A DNA stretch of 64,000 nucleotides. Origin: Amphibalanus amphitrite. Taxonomy: Eukaryota > Arthropoda > Thecostraca > Balanomorpha > Balanidae. This document shows, one piece after another, positions 13,441 to 23,545 of this stretch. The DNA lies in contig NW_024883040.1 of assembly GCF_019059575.1 (NCBI RefSeq), forward strand, positions 62,001 to 126,000, written 5' to 3'. The position numbers and the translations under genes are program-made. Under the pieces are notes generated by a model, which was not told the DNA's origin, searched no databases, and was given only the letters and a program-made list of their open reading frames with translations. How positions within the stretch are numbered: position 1 is the first letter of the stretch; each line of letters starts with the position of its first letter.

Positions 13441-13534
13441 TCCAATCAAATCCAGCAGCTGGCATCAGCGTCTCCCTTTCTGCCCGGACCCACGGCACCC
13501 ATGTTCCATGCCTTCCCCCCTGGCGTACCCCCTC
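13441..13534 (+). CDS. Possible coding fragment (Pro/Ala-rich), unidentified
   Basis: The + frame across this stretch reads as a Pro-rich peptide containing PFLPGPTAPMFHAFPPG, followed by VPPQQ. It looks more protein-like than the surrounding frames and resembles the low-complexity linkers of transcription factors or RNA-binding proteins. A CAG just upstream of the segment could be a splice acceptor, but it lacks a good pyrimidine tract, and no strong donor follows. I do not recognise the gene, and chance is a real alternative. Confidence 0.18.
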
Positions 13535-13540
13535 AGCAGC

Positions 13541-15615
13541 TGTGTCGTATCGTCAGATTGGTAGCTCGCGCTGTCAGACCACTTCCTGTTTGATGGGCGC
13601 CGGGAAATCTCGCCAAAGTGGTGCACACTTCTCGTACATGGCCGACTTCCGTTATATCGACTGCACCCTCGCCTGCTACCGGGAACGCCCCAGCCCCCCC
13701 CCCCTCCCTCGGACCCGTCCCACTGCTCTCTCCCCCTGCTCCCGGTCCCGTCTACTCCCCCCCCCACACTCCTCTCAAAGACCCATCAAAACGGAACGGG
13801 AGAGTGAATATGCGGGTGATAGGCGAATGCCGTCACATGCTCGTGGCGTCGTGCTTATACCTTTCCTAAAATGGCTAACGCTTTTTTACTGCAATGCAAC
13901 AATGCAGCTACCGACTCAAGTTTTTTCCTTTTTCTTTGAGCAGCCAAGCTTTGATACGAGACTACCGTTTAGTTCAAGCACCTGTCCATAAATGCGACCA
14001 TTGGAAACCACAGGCACTTTGTACTTCGTTCTAACTCGGCTGAATGTTTTAGAAGGGACACTCCGTCTCAACGGCGTGGTGGTAGCCGCCGCGCCGGCCG
14101 GCCTGAGAGAGCATCCCGGCGGCAGCGGCGGTCCCGCTGTCGAAACCGTCACAACAGTGGCGTCTGGAGCGACTCAGTATCGCCGCCGGTACCGACGGCC
14201 GCCCTCACTTGTCGCTGTCCTCTGGGGCAGATGCCGCGGTCTGCGACCATCACCAGAGCTAATTGGTCCTCCGAGACACCGCCGGTCTCCACCGGACCCC
14301 TCCGATAGAGACGTGAGAATGTGGAGACGCGGGTATAGTGGCAAGGCCTGGGAATACGGCTAAGACACCTGGCTCACGGCAGTCAGTAATTGGTCCAGTG
14401 TTTGACAGAACTGGTGGCGGCTGTCAGGACTGAGAGCTATGGCGCTGCCGTGGTTTTTACACCTTCTGGGTGCTGTTACATCACTCATGCAGGAGGTATG
14501 CGCGTCCGGAGAGCAAATGGTTTTGTAAAGCGATGGTCGTGATCCTTTTAGTGAAAAAAGACGGCACCATGTATTTTTTGGCAGCACCTGGTTCGAATGA
14601 ATCTAGGATATGCGGCACTGCAAATTGAGACATCCGCCGACTGATGCATGTTCAGTCTTCATTCTTCTTCAGTGATGAAAGCAACCGAAGCTTGGCGTGA
14701 ACGTTCTGACTAAAATTGCATGCATTCGAAATTGATGCATAGTTTTCTTAATTTGTTGGTTATTATACATATGTGTAATAGCGCGTACGTTTAAAGGATT
14801 CCCGAGAGGGGCGACATCAGCTTGCACCGACGGACACGAGAGGCCATTTTATGCCACGGTACTGGCCACGAGGGCCCACGGGGGCCACGTGTGACCACAG
14901 AGGGGCCACATGTGACCACAGAGCCGCGCTGCCGGCCACGGGGCCACGTCAGCGTCCCCGGCGGCGGAGCGGGCGGCCGATGCGTCAGTCCGACATCGCG
15001 GCCACATGTGCACTTGTGCAGCATGTCATTTGGTCGGTGCTGGCCGCGGCGCCGGCGGCTCCAGAGGGGTGGCGGCGACACAAGTGTTCCGGACAGGACA
15101 GCGACACAAGAACATCGCCGACAGGCGGCCAGCCGCTGCCCACCGTCCCCGCCCCCGCCCCCGCCCCCGCCGCCGCCCCGGCCGGTCGGCCGCGCCACAA
15201 GTGTCCCCAGCCGCCGCTCCGGTACACCGCCGTCGTTTTTGCCGTGCCGTCGTGTCCGATATTCATTTTGACGTCGGAGCGCCGGTAAACGAGCGCTCGG
15301 CCCGCGGCCGCGCCGGAGCGCCGTCTGTTTTGCATAATAAATTGCCATGGCCCCAGTGTACGGTGAGTATTTATTGTGAGCTGGTGCGGTCGACGGCGGA
15401 CCGGCTGACCTGTGGTGGTTCGGGTGACCCCTGGTGACCTTTTTGGTTACCTCAGGTGACTTCAACTGACCCCTGGTGAGCCGGCGTTGCCGACAATTCG
15501 TTCGCTGGTTTGTCTTAGCGCGACAGTGACTGGGGACGAAGTCCGACGGACCGAGGGGATGCGTGGTCCAAGACCTGCGGGCTAGGGACCGGAGGGACCA
15601 ACCATGGGTCTGTGG
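13541..15615. other. Mixed intergenic DNA with C-runs and short tandem units
   Basis: C-rich runs lie near 13690 and 13753. Around 14860-14925 the unit GGCCACRTGTGACCACAGAG appears twice in tandem, and (CCGCCC)n-like sequence sits at 15145-15180. Frames of 140-220 codons at 14.8-15.5 kb occur in several registers on both strands and reflect the repeats. No gene is supported. Confidence 0.45.
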
Positions 15616-15916
15616 CAGGGCTGCGGAGTCGGAGTCGGAGTCGGAGTCGGAGTCGGTCGGAGTCGACAGTTGTAACCGGAGTCGGAGTCGGAGTCGGAGT
15701 CGATTTTAGAAACCCGAGCCGGAGTCGGAGTCGAAGTCACCGAAAATCTGTCGACTCCGCAGCCCTGCTAGGTCTGCGGAGTCGGAGTCGGGAGTTGGAG
15801 TCGCTCGGAGTCGACAATTCTGCCCGGAGTCGGAGTCGGAGTCGGAGCTGGTTTTTGAAAGCCGGAGTCGGAGTCGGAGTCGGAGTCGCCGAAAATCCAT
15901 CGACTCCGCAGCCCTG
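15616..15916. mobile_element. Dimeric hAT MITE with GGAGTC repeats
   Basis: CAGGGCTGCGGAGTCGG opens the element at 15616 and CGACTCCGCAGCCCTG closes it at 15916. The flanking 8-bp duplication GTCTGTGG is perfect (15608-15615 and 15917-15924). CAGGG-type ends with 8-bp duplications are typical of hAT elements. A second internal end, CGACTCCGCAGCCCTG closing at 15766, is followed almost at once by a fresh GGTCTGCGGAGTCGG start, so the unit is a head-to-tail dimer of about 150 bp each sharing one outer duplication. The body is largely GGAGTC tandem repeat, which translates as Ser-Arg or Asp-Ser runs on the two strands; those frames are not genes. Confidence 0.9.
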
Positions 15917-15924
15917 GTCTGTGG

Positions 15925-18900
15925 GATGGCCCGCGAATTACCCGGACGAGCAGGAATCAGTTCCGGTGGCTGAGACCCACGACAAATCAATCACGACCAA
16001 TTTATTTCGTTTTTCCCCTTGTCGAAGAGCAATAAATGTCTATCCTTCGGCCTGTTGATATAAATAAGGTATTTGAATCTCGGATGCTGGTAGAATCGAA
16101 CGTATAATCCCTCCTGAGCATCCGACCTCACTAGACCAAGCGAACGTTTATAGTACGAAATAAGTGATCCTGATCGGACGAATTGTGAAACATTTAGCCG
16201 CTGTTTTCAAATCTGACTCTCCCTATAAAACGTTGATCGAGCAGCTCAGATGCCATACACGCGTCAATCAGGCGGTCGGTGCGAGTAAGCTGTATTCTAG
16301 GGGCGGTAAACGATCCAGCCAGCCAGTATCGGACTACTGCCAGTCATCAGCGGCACACATGTCCGCCAGCTGAGCTGATGTGGCCACGCTTTTTATCCAG
16401 CGGCTCCTGGCACCCTGCCCCGCTCCCTGGCGCCGCCAGCCAGCCTCCCCCGGGGGAGGGGGCTCCCCGGGGTCACGCTCGAGCGCGTCGCCTTTTTAGC
16501 CGCCATCCCGGGCTGGACCGGCGCCGATCCGTCTCTGGACGTCATCCGGTGCCGATGACGCCCTTGTCATGCTAATGACGGCCGCGGCCTCTGCTGTGGA
16601 CGCCATCACCGGTCGCCCAGCTCGCCAGTGACGTCATCAGATGAACAGTAGTGACGCCATCAGAAGCTTTCCGGTGATGTTCTGACTGTTCTCCATTCGT
16701 GATCTTACCGGGTATCTTGTAGGTACGGTTGACAAGTGACGGACGTCTTTCGTGAGACATTACGCGAGCTTCGGTGCTGGTTAGGAGATGATGGGTCGGT
16801 TTTGCGGCCCTTGACAGAAACAGAGCATGAAAATGGCAAGGCGCACGATCGGTGAGAGATTTAGAGACGCTCGTCTGCTCGGAGTCGGGCAGGCCGCACA
16901 TGAAAACGGTCCGTATCAGTTGTGGAGCATGACGACTTCACGTCACCACATGCAAACTAGCGGGAAAGCTGCCGGAACGAACATCGCGCCTCGAAAAGCA
17001 TCACCGGGTCGTGGCTAGTGTTCAAAAGAGCAAGCTTATGTCTGTCGAAAGGCACCGATGGTTTAACTTACGAATATTTCAGCTACAATGAATAATGTCA
17101 GGCGCAAGATAAGATGAAGGGATGGCGTCAGAAGTGGACAGTTCCTGATGACCCCTGAGGGTAGGGATCGTTGTATGTATGTCCACTGATTGGTCATGAT
17201 CCTCTAATGACCCGTAGAGGGGACTGGTACGTACCCCCCCCCCCCCCGCCTTTCTCCTCGTCACTGTCACTACGGCGCCGTCCAGTGACAAAAAAGGCAC
17301 CATCGGCGTCCAGTCTGCGCCACAATAGTGGCATCTGCGCCAGATGTGGCGCGAAGGGCGGCGCCGCGCGCTCCAGAGCCCAGTCCACGCACGGGGACAG
17401 ACGTATTTTTGGCATGATTTATGACGTGGCCCCGGCGCAGCGGCTGTGCAAAGCGGAGGGGTGGACCTTTGTGGTTAGAGGTGGCCACGCCAGAGCTGTA
17501 AGCTTCAATGGATGTCCAACTAAAAAGTGAAGATTGATTTGGGATGTATTGTTCTGTGATCAGAGATATGAGATGCTGCTGCCGATCAAAAAATGAAAGT
17601 TAATGCTGGACTTTCCAAGAATGATGGCATGAAACAATGATGTAATGGACTTGCATCATTCCAAAGGAATGATAGAAACATTAGATTGCGAATGTGGTGG
17701 AAACTGTACAGCGCATGAAATATAAAAAAAAAAACATTCAACCTGATGTCTACCACCATCGAAACTTATAGGTACCTACCAAATTGCCTCTCTCATCTCT
17801 CCCGGTTCGAAGTCGGGCTCGGACCGGACTATCACGAGATCGGACTAGTACCGGACCACCATCGGACCACCGTCGGAGACCATCACAGTGCTCTGTCTTG
17901 GTCCGCCGCAGCGCTGCTGGCGGGGTTAATTTCACCGACCAGGTCAGCAATGTATTGGTTAACGTAACACACGGGGCCAGCGTGGCGCACTGTAGGCCAT
18001 TTCGGCGCCGCTCTCCAGGCCAGTGTGTGGCTATTCAGCGATATAGGTGCCCCACTGGGAGGTGGCAGCGTTATTAGAAGCGGGGGAGGGAGGGTGATCG
18101 GTGGGTCAGCTCGTCTCTCCCCGGGGGTGGTGTGTGGACGATGAGGAAAGCCATCCATGCACCAGAGATCGGTGGCTGGCGCTAAATGAAGGAGCAAGGT
18201 CATGGAGGTGACCTGATTACTCTGAGGCTACCTGATGGAGGTGCATGGAGGTGCTGAGGTGACCTGATTACTCCCTGTTGTTTTATTATTTGTGGGCATT
18301 TTTTCAAGAGCAAGAGCAAACGCTACCTCAGGATTTGCCATTGAGGACGCTCGTTTTCCTCTCAGTATTTAACGCATGAGTAGTGCCATTATCCTTATAT
18401 TATTATTCATATGCGAGCTTTCAAATTGCAACTAACAGGAGGAAACTTGACAATGGCATTACACGCGATAAAGACCTTCGCTGGGACGTTTTACAATGCT
18501 TATATCGAAACTCAATAGGGTGGCAAACTCACGCCTTTGTGCAACGCTTGCTGATAGTCTTCTCGTAATTCCTTTGCTGTATTGCATTCCAGACATTCCA
18601 TCGCGTCACGTAGGTTGGAGAACAAGCCCATTTGAATAAATGCACTGTGAGAAATAAGTTTGTTAATAGAGTTAGTTAATGAGCTACGACAATTTTCTGC
18701 CACTAAATTATGGCTAGCTTGTCAGCCTGAGTAGTGAGTAGGCTCTGTCACTAACCGACATAAATGGAATACGGCGACACATGAAATAGTCGCCAAAAAT
18801 GGCCCCTACGTGTTCCCTCAGGCTAAACTGCAAAAGTGACACGGAGACAAGTGGTTACAAAACTGCTACACAGCTGTTCCAGGAATATTTCAAAATGAGT

Positions 18901-19087
18901 TTCAGTTGAAGGTTCAATATCATCACGGTTGTCCGTAGTAGTTACGGAGAACCGCTCTTTCGTTGCTCTCGTAATTAGCATTCTGTGTTGCGAAGGGTTT
19001 CATTTGAATGTAATATTGTCAAACGTTGAACGCTGCACGCTTCGAAACGCACCATTCTGAAACGTTTCTCAAGTAATTGATTAGTGA
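15925..19087. other. Intergenic DNA, no supported gene
   Basis: GC-rich patches at 16.4-16.6 and 17.2-17.5 kb alternate with AT-rich DNA. A C-run of about 14 lies near 17228-17241. The phrase GGAGGTGACCTGATTACTC occurs twice about 50 bp apart near 18205 and 18256. A frame at 17.2-17.5 kb has two cysteine pairs (CARCG) but no recognisable domain. Confidence 0.45.
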
Positions 19088-19135
19088 CAAGTTGTTGGCT
19101 GATGGGTGCGCGAGCACCCATCAGCCAACAACTTG
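19088..19135. repeat. Perfect 22-bp hairpin with 4-base loop
   Basis: CAAGTTGTTGGCTGATGGGT plus GC (19088-19109) is matched exactly by its reverse complement at 19114-19135, with only GCGA between them. Perfect long arms with such a small loop decay or are deleted quickly, so this probably formed recently, for example by snap-back copying. It could also be a sequencing or assembly artefact. No similar arms occur elsewhere in the window, so it is not a transposon end that I can see. Confidence 0.9.
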
Positions 19136-19149
19136 ATCCCGTGGCTGCT

Positions 19150-19262
19150 CGCAATAGCAGCTTGCAGCTCCTCTCCCTCCCTAACTCGCAGCTCGCAGCT
19201 CCTGCCCTCCCCAGTTCGCAGCTTGCCAGCCTTCAGTCACGCCCGAGCTTGGCCAGCCTTCC
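19150..19262. repeat. Degenerate GCAGCTC / CTCCCTCCC repeats
   Basis: Words such as CTCGCAGCTCGCAGCTCCTGC, AGTTCGCAGCTTGCC and CAGCTTGCAGCTCC recur in direct orientation just right of the hairpin. The unit is roughly 25-30 bp and poorly conserved. Nothing suggests a coding role. Confidence 0.5.
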
Positions 19263-20996
19263 ACTGAAGCGAAACGACGGCGTCTGGCCGAAAAACACTC
19301 CACCCACAATGGGCCGACCCGCCCGGCCCACCAGCGACAGGGTGCGAAAGTCACATGTCTCTCGCTTACTTTTCGCGACTCTTTTCGGGTCTGACTCAGC
19401 GTGTTTGTGTGCACTTTTGCAGGGTATTTTTGTCGCAACGCTACAGTTGTCACCTGAAGCGCGGGTGGTAATTTTTATAATAGACTTCTGAGCGGTGTAA
19501 TTAACCATTCACGGTCGGCATTGTGGCGTTTTTCTTTGTGAAATGGAGTATGGGCGCTGGCCAAGGTCACGTGAGATGCCGAGATAAGTCAGCGGCTGCA
19601 TGCCGGGTGGGGTAATTACGCTGTTGCAGTGTTGGCACTGACAGTATCGCTCCTGCACATCACGGTGGAGGGGGGAGGGGGCGGGGTTAGCCTCGGTGAC
19701 AATACCAACCACCCGAGGTGACGTTATGGTGACAGGATGGGTGCGTGTGTTGCAGGGATCGACAGAAGCATTGATGGATGGAGGAGTGGTATTTGTCATT
19801 TCGCTACTTAGTGAATGGGTTTGATAAATAAAAAATAACAACTGTATCATAACTACATAATTATATGTTATACTGCCGTTAAACGAACGAGAAGTCATGC
19901 ATTTCTTTTATCTACTACATAAATGATTTGTTTACCTAACGGAAAAAAAACAAATTTTCTCGTGAAAACTATACAGCTGTTCCAGTGTTTTATACACTCC
20001 TTCGATAATAACTCTGCTCAACAAATACCTACTTTTATTTGTTCGTTGGTGCATCTCATAAACCCGCAATCAAGGTGAATATATAGCTATCATATACCTG
20101 TAGCAGTGCAGCATCAACAAATGACCATAAACCCATAACATCCCGCTGAAATCCACTGACGCGTGCCGTTTAGCACGCGACGGATATCAATTAGCTCACC
20201 ACCGGCACTGGACGAAGCCGTGCCCGCGGCGCGACCCTCTGACGACACGGTTCGAGGAGCAGTCTCCCGCTCGCCGACGGGCCTGCCTCGGTGTCATCAG
20301 CACCGCCCGACGGGCCCGACTCTGACCGGCGCCCTAAATTGTCGACCTCATCGGGAGAGTGGCTGCGAGATGACCTCTGACCTCAGTGTGATGGGCCGGC
20401 GGGCGAGCCGACCGAGTGGCCGCCGCCCGCGGCCCACCGCCGCTCTCGAATTACGACTTTATTTCAACGCATAATTGCGGCCGGACATTTTAATTGCTGG
20501 AAGAAAACGAGCCAGGCGATGAGTTCAAGTTGTTACCCTGGAGAGGTAAGACACATCGAGATGCCCTAACAAGACTTCGTGGGAAAGACCCATATGAGGA
20601 GCGGAAATCTTCATGGGCTCATGTCATGCCACACATTCCATTCAGAGATGATATAGCTAAGCCGCTCGGCTATACCATTCATGTGGCGCTCTGCACCGGT
20701 GATCGTGCTGTTGCCTACATTTAGCCGTTAGTACTGACCAGTGATCTGAGTGGGGTGTCTGGTCGGGATGCACCGTCTCTACCGGCTGTGATCGGTGGTA
20801 TGGCGATGACAGTAATCACCTGTAGGCTAATCGGTCGCTCATCGGACCATTAAACGCCAATTAGCTACCGGGAGATGGTCACAGGATGACTCAGACAAGC
20901 GTCCAAGCGAGCAGCAGGTTACGAAGAAGACGGGAGGTATCCCGGTGAGATGCAGAGATTTAGGCGAGATTTAACCGGAAGCTGCAAATAAATGAG
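19263..20996. other. Intergenic DNA, one weak protein-like frame
   Basis: Mostly unique AT-rich DNA with a GC-rich patch at 20.16-20.47 kb. The + frame at 20494-20724 reads fairly protein-like (LLPWRGKTHRDALTRLRGKD near its start) and contains an AG|GTAAGA donor-like site, but I recognise no family and see no paired acceptor. It is left uncalled. Confidence 0.4.
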
Positions 20997-22233
20997 ATTA
21001 TAGTACATTTTTGCCGCCGACGCATGTTAAAAAAGTTCAGTTAAATTTTTGTATAAAGGTGGCCTGCTGAAAGCCAGAAGCGCGAGAGACGGTTAATTTC
21101 AGTCGACGCCAAAACTCGGAAATGCCTATCAAAACCCATGCATAAAAACACGGCGGTTAATTTCATTATACGGCAGTTTTCTTCTCTTCAAAAGCTCCCT
21201 GTTAAACAATGCGTTCGATGACTGAAACTTCAATAAAAGTCCGGTCAATCGGTCATAGAAGTTTGCAGCTTGGAATAGAGTAAATTGCGAAACAGGTTGA
21301 CAGGTGAATTTTGAAAAGAACACAGCCTTAATGTAATGACTTATCGTATGCATTTCAAAGATATGGCTTGGCAGGTTACGCAGAAATTTAGAAGGCAGAT
21401 TTCGAGGTACGTTCTCAAGAGCCAGTGAAAATAACAATTGAAGATGAACCTTACAAAACGGGAAGAACAGCACTGCCAGGAGCCAGTGTCTGTAGTAAGA
21501 TCGACGTTTGTTATCATACCTTCATGGATATTGGATGTCAAAATATAGAACGCAACGACATTTTCCCACTTATGAGGACAAAGCATGTCTCCGCAACGCC
21601 TACTCCTCACTCGCAATTGCTTCGTAGCATGAATGTCTAATAAAAGTAACAGACGCGTCTCGCATGTTTACCAGGAAATATCTGAGAAATGAGGGATGAA
21701 TTTCAAGCAAAATACGACGTGGTAGGCAATTTACAATTTGTATACGTATACTGAAACCAAGTGGTAGATTAATTACATTATTCGCCCATCGTGTGTTAAA
21801 GTCCATTGGCAATAATTTTCATTATATACGCCCAAAGCTGTACCAATTTGCTGCCCCCCCCCCCATCTTCCATGCCCATCCTTGATGTCGAAGCCCAAAA
21901 GCGAACCCTTTCTCAGAGATGCGTTGGTGCTCGGTGCCAAAAATTTACTATAATAAATTTAATTACCCGGTCCGAATACTATACCAGCCATGATACGGTC
22001 GCTTTTCCTCAAGGGTGTTTTCATTGAATGTGCTCGCAGGCTCGCACATTCAATGCGAAAATTGCACTCATTTCATTCGTGCAATTTTCGAAAATAGCAT
22101 CCTCACTCCGTTCGGACGCTATTTTCGATAAAATAATGTCCTCACTTCGTTCGGACATTATTTTAAAACACCCTTGGGAAAGCGACCGAAATAATGTCTG
22201 GTATAGTGCTCGGACCGGGCAATTAAATATATA
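20997..22233 (+). repeat. Left inverted arm of the 6-kb element
   Basis: This arm mirrors 25760-26998. Its outer end starts with ATTATAGTACATTTTTGCCG. Its inner end coincides with the end of the four-hairpin cassette at 22228, and similarity to the other arm stops a few bases later. The near-identity over more than 1.2 kb means the arms arose, or were homogenised, very recently compared with other repeats here. A run of 11 C at 21854-21864 is the only length difference noticed. Confidence 0.93.
21958..22228 (+). mobile_element. Four-hairpin cruciform cassette, left copy
   Basis: An imperfect outer stem of about 60 bp runs from TTAATTACCCGGTCCGA (from 21959) to AAGGGTGTTTT (22011-22021). It pairs with AAAACACCCTT (22165-22175) through TCGGACCGGGCAATTAA (to 22226). 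Inside lie four back-to-back hairpins: 22022-22055, 22056-22090, 22089-22127 and 22130-22164. Their 12-14 bp stems differ completely in sequence between some hairpins, while the loops of the last three are related (TCATTTCATTC, TCACTCCGTTC, TCACTTCGTTC). A TTAA sits at each outer end, so a TTAA target site is possible. It may be an independent MITE or the inner end of the long arm. No coding capacity is visible. Confidence 0.88.
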
Positions 22234-23545
22234 TTATGCGCGTCTTGCCGAGTGTATTGCCTGCACTAGTAAAAAAGTCTACTTGCCCATTTGTATCTTA
22301 AAGTGAGATTTGTTTATTTGATTGTCGAAATTATCTTTCATACAAAGGGCAAGGAATCATTAACTTGCATCACTTTCTCTGATGCTTATGAAGCACAGAT
22401 GACAGCGAGATGCGCAGTGTGAGGCCAGGTGACTGGTCAGCTGTGTCTTTTCCGGGCAGCTGCACTCGACAGGGCAGTGGTCACCGTCGCAGCAAATGCA
22501 GCGGTCAGGTGTCCCTCAGAGTTCGTGGGAGCTGACCAGATGTGACGGTAGTGTTCTTTCCGCTTTTGGAGCCTTGTCAGAAGCTGCCGTATAACTTTTT
22601 TTGTCTGACCCATAACCTGCCCAAATAAAATTTGCCATCACTGCATGCCTGACTCAGCCGTTAGCACAAAATCTCATTTATTTTAATGTGCAGCACGGTC
22701 CTGATTTAAAATGAATTGCATTTGCATCTAAAAAAGGCCGCTCCTATGTATTACCAGCAGCTTTCATTGCAATTACAAAAACGTTTTTACGTAGGTACAC
22801 CAAATTTTGGATCTATGGCTTTGGAGCTGAATCCCAAGACGAAATAAAATGAGCAGCAAATCTATGTAGATACCTACCAATGATGAATACCAACACGAAA
22901 TATGTAAACCATCCCGTTGGTCTATCCGTTTCCTTCTTGTGTCACCTTGGAAGTGCACTGTGAACCGCATCAACGCCACCCAAGGCTCCGACGAATACCA
23001 AGCCGGTGACTGGCCGGAACCCCTGACCACTGCCACAGGCTAGGGCTTGTGTGGCTGCAGGCAGACTGACCGCAGATTCCTTCAGGCAGGGGGCCAACTG
23101 GGAGAGGTGACGTTACCTACGCACTCGTAGAGACCAACGCAGCCCGCGGCGCGACGCTGGGTCAGATAGAATTACTCACCAGAGAGGACTGGATGGAGAA
23201 ACACATCTCAAAAGAGGCTGACATTAGTGAATTACAATTAAAGAAGTTTAATAGACCGATACATGAAAATAATCTGAATGCTGAAAAGGAGTAACTTGAC
23301 CAATGAAAGGTGGCACGCAGGCGTGAGCCGACTCTATAGCTCACCAGCGCATATCAGCACCATCGTCTCGAAGCAACTAACTATATGAATATCATATTAT
23401 GTTGCAATTTACGGCAACTCCGATAGAATGACACGTGGGTTTCGGCAGTAAAAACTCCCCCATCCACCCCCTGCTGAGCCCCCCCCCTCCCCCGCATCGC
23501 CTGCGGGTAGATGTTGGTGGGCGCTGACCGCCCCCCTCCCCCATA
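22234..23545. other. Left part of the spacer inside the 6-kb element
   Basis: Mostly unique sequence. A C-rich part lies at 23457-23545 (CCCCCCCTCCCCC-type runs). On the minus strand a Cys/His-rich frame at 22360-22515 is described separately. Other minus frames at 22773-23036 and 23162-23344 are under 90 codons and unrecognised. Confidence 0.4.
22360..22515 (-). CDS. Cys/His-rich open frame, possible terminal exon fragment
   Basis: Between an in-frame TGA and a TAA, 51 sense codons on the minus strand encode a Cys/His-rich peptide: CICCDGDHCPVECSC near the start, then a His pair (HLASHC) and CHLC near the end. The spacing C-x-C-C-x4-C-x3-C-x-C and then H-x3-H-C-x3-C-x2-C looks like metal-binding knuckles. 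A CTGAG|GG acceptor-like site lies just at the open end, so it could be the last exon of a longer gene, possibly of the surrounding element. I recognise no family, and chance cannot be excluded for so short a frame. Confidence 0.22.
   Translation of the reverse strand, partial: GTPDRCICCDGDHCPVECSCPEKTQLTSHLASHCASRCHLCFISIRESDAS

Noticed and set aside
15612-16058. Ser-Arg-rich frame resembling an SR splicing protein (similar Asp-Ser frames at 51.64-52.14 kb)
   Set aside because: The repeats come from GGAGTC tandem units of hAT MITEs with proven target duplications, not from a gene.
17171-17530. Possible zinc-binding protein (CARCG)
   Set aside because: Only one cysteine pair in a frame that begins in a C-run and shows no other motif.
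21129-21473. 114-codon frame present in both arms as a real gene
   Set aside because: It is duplicated only because the arms are inverted copies; composition and sequence show no domain and no conservation evidence is available.
22022-22164. CRISPR array
   Set aside because: The four hairpins lie directly against one another without spacers of constant length, and the setting is a eukaryotic repeat.
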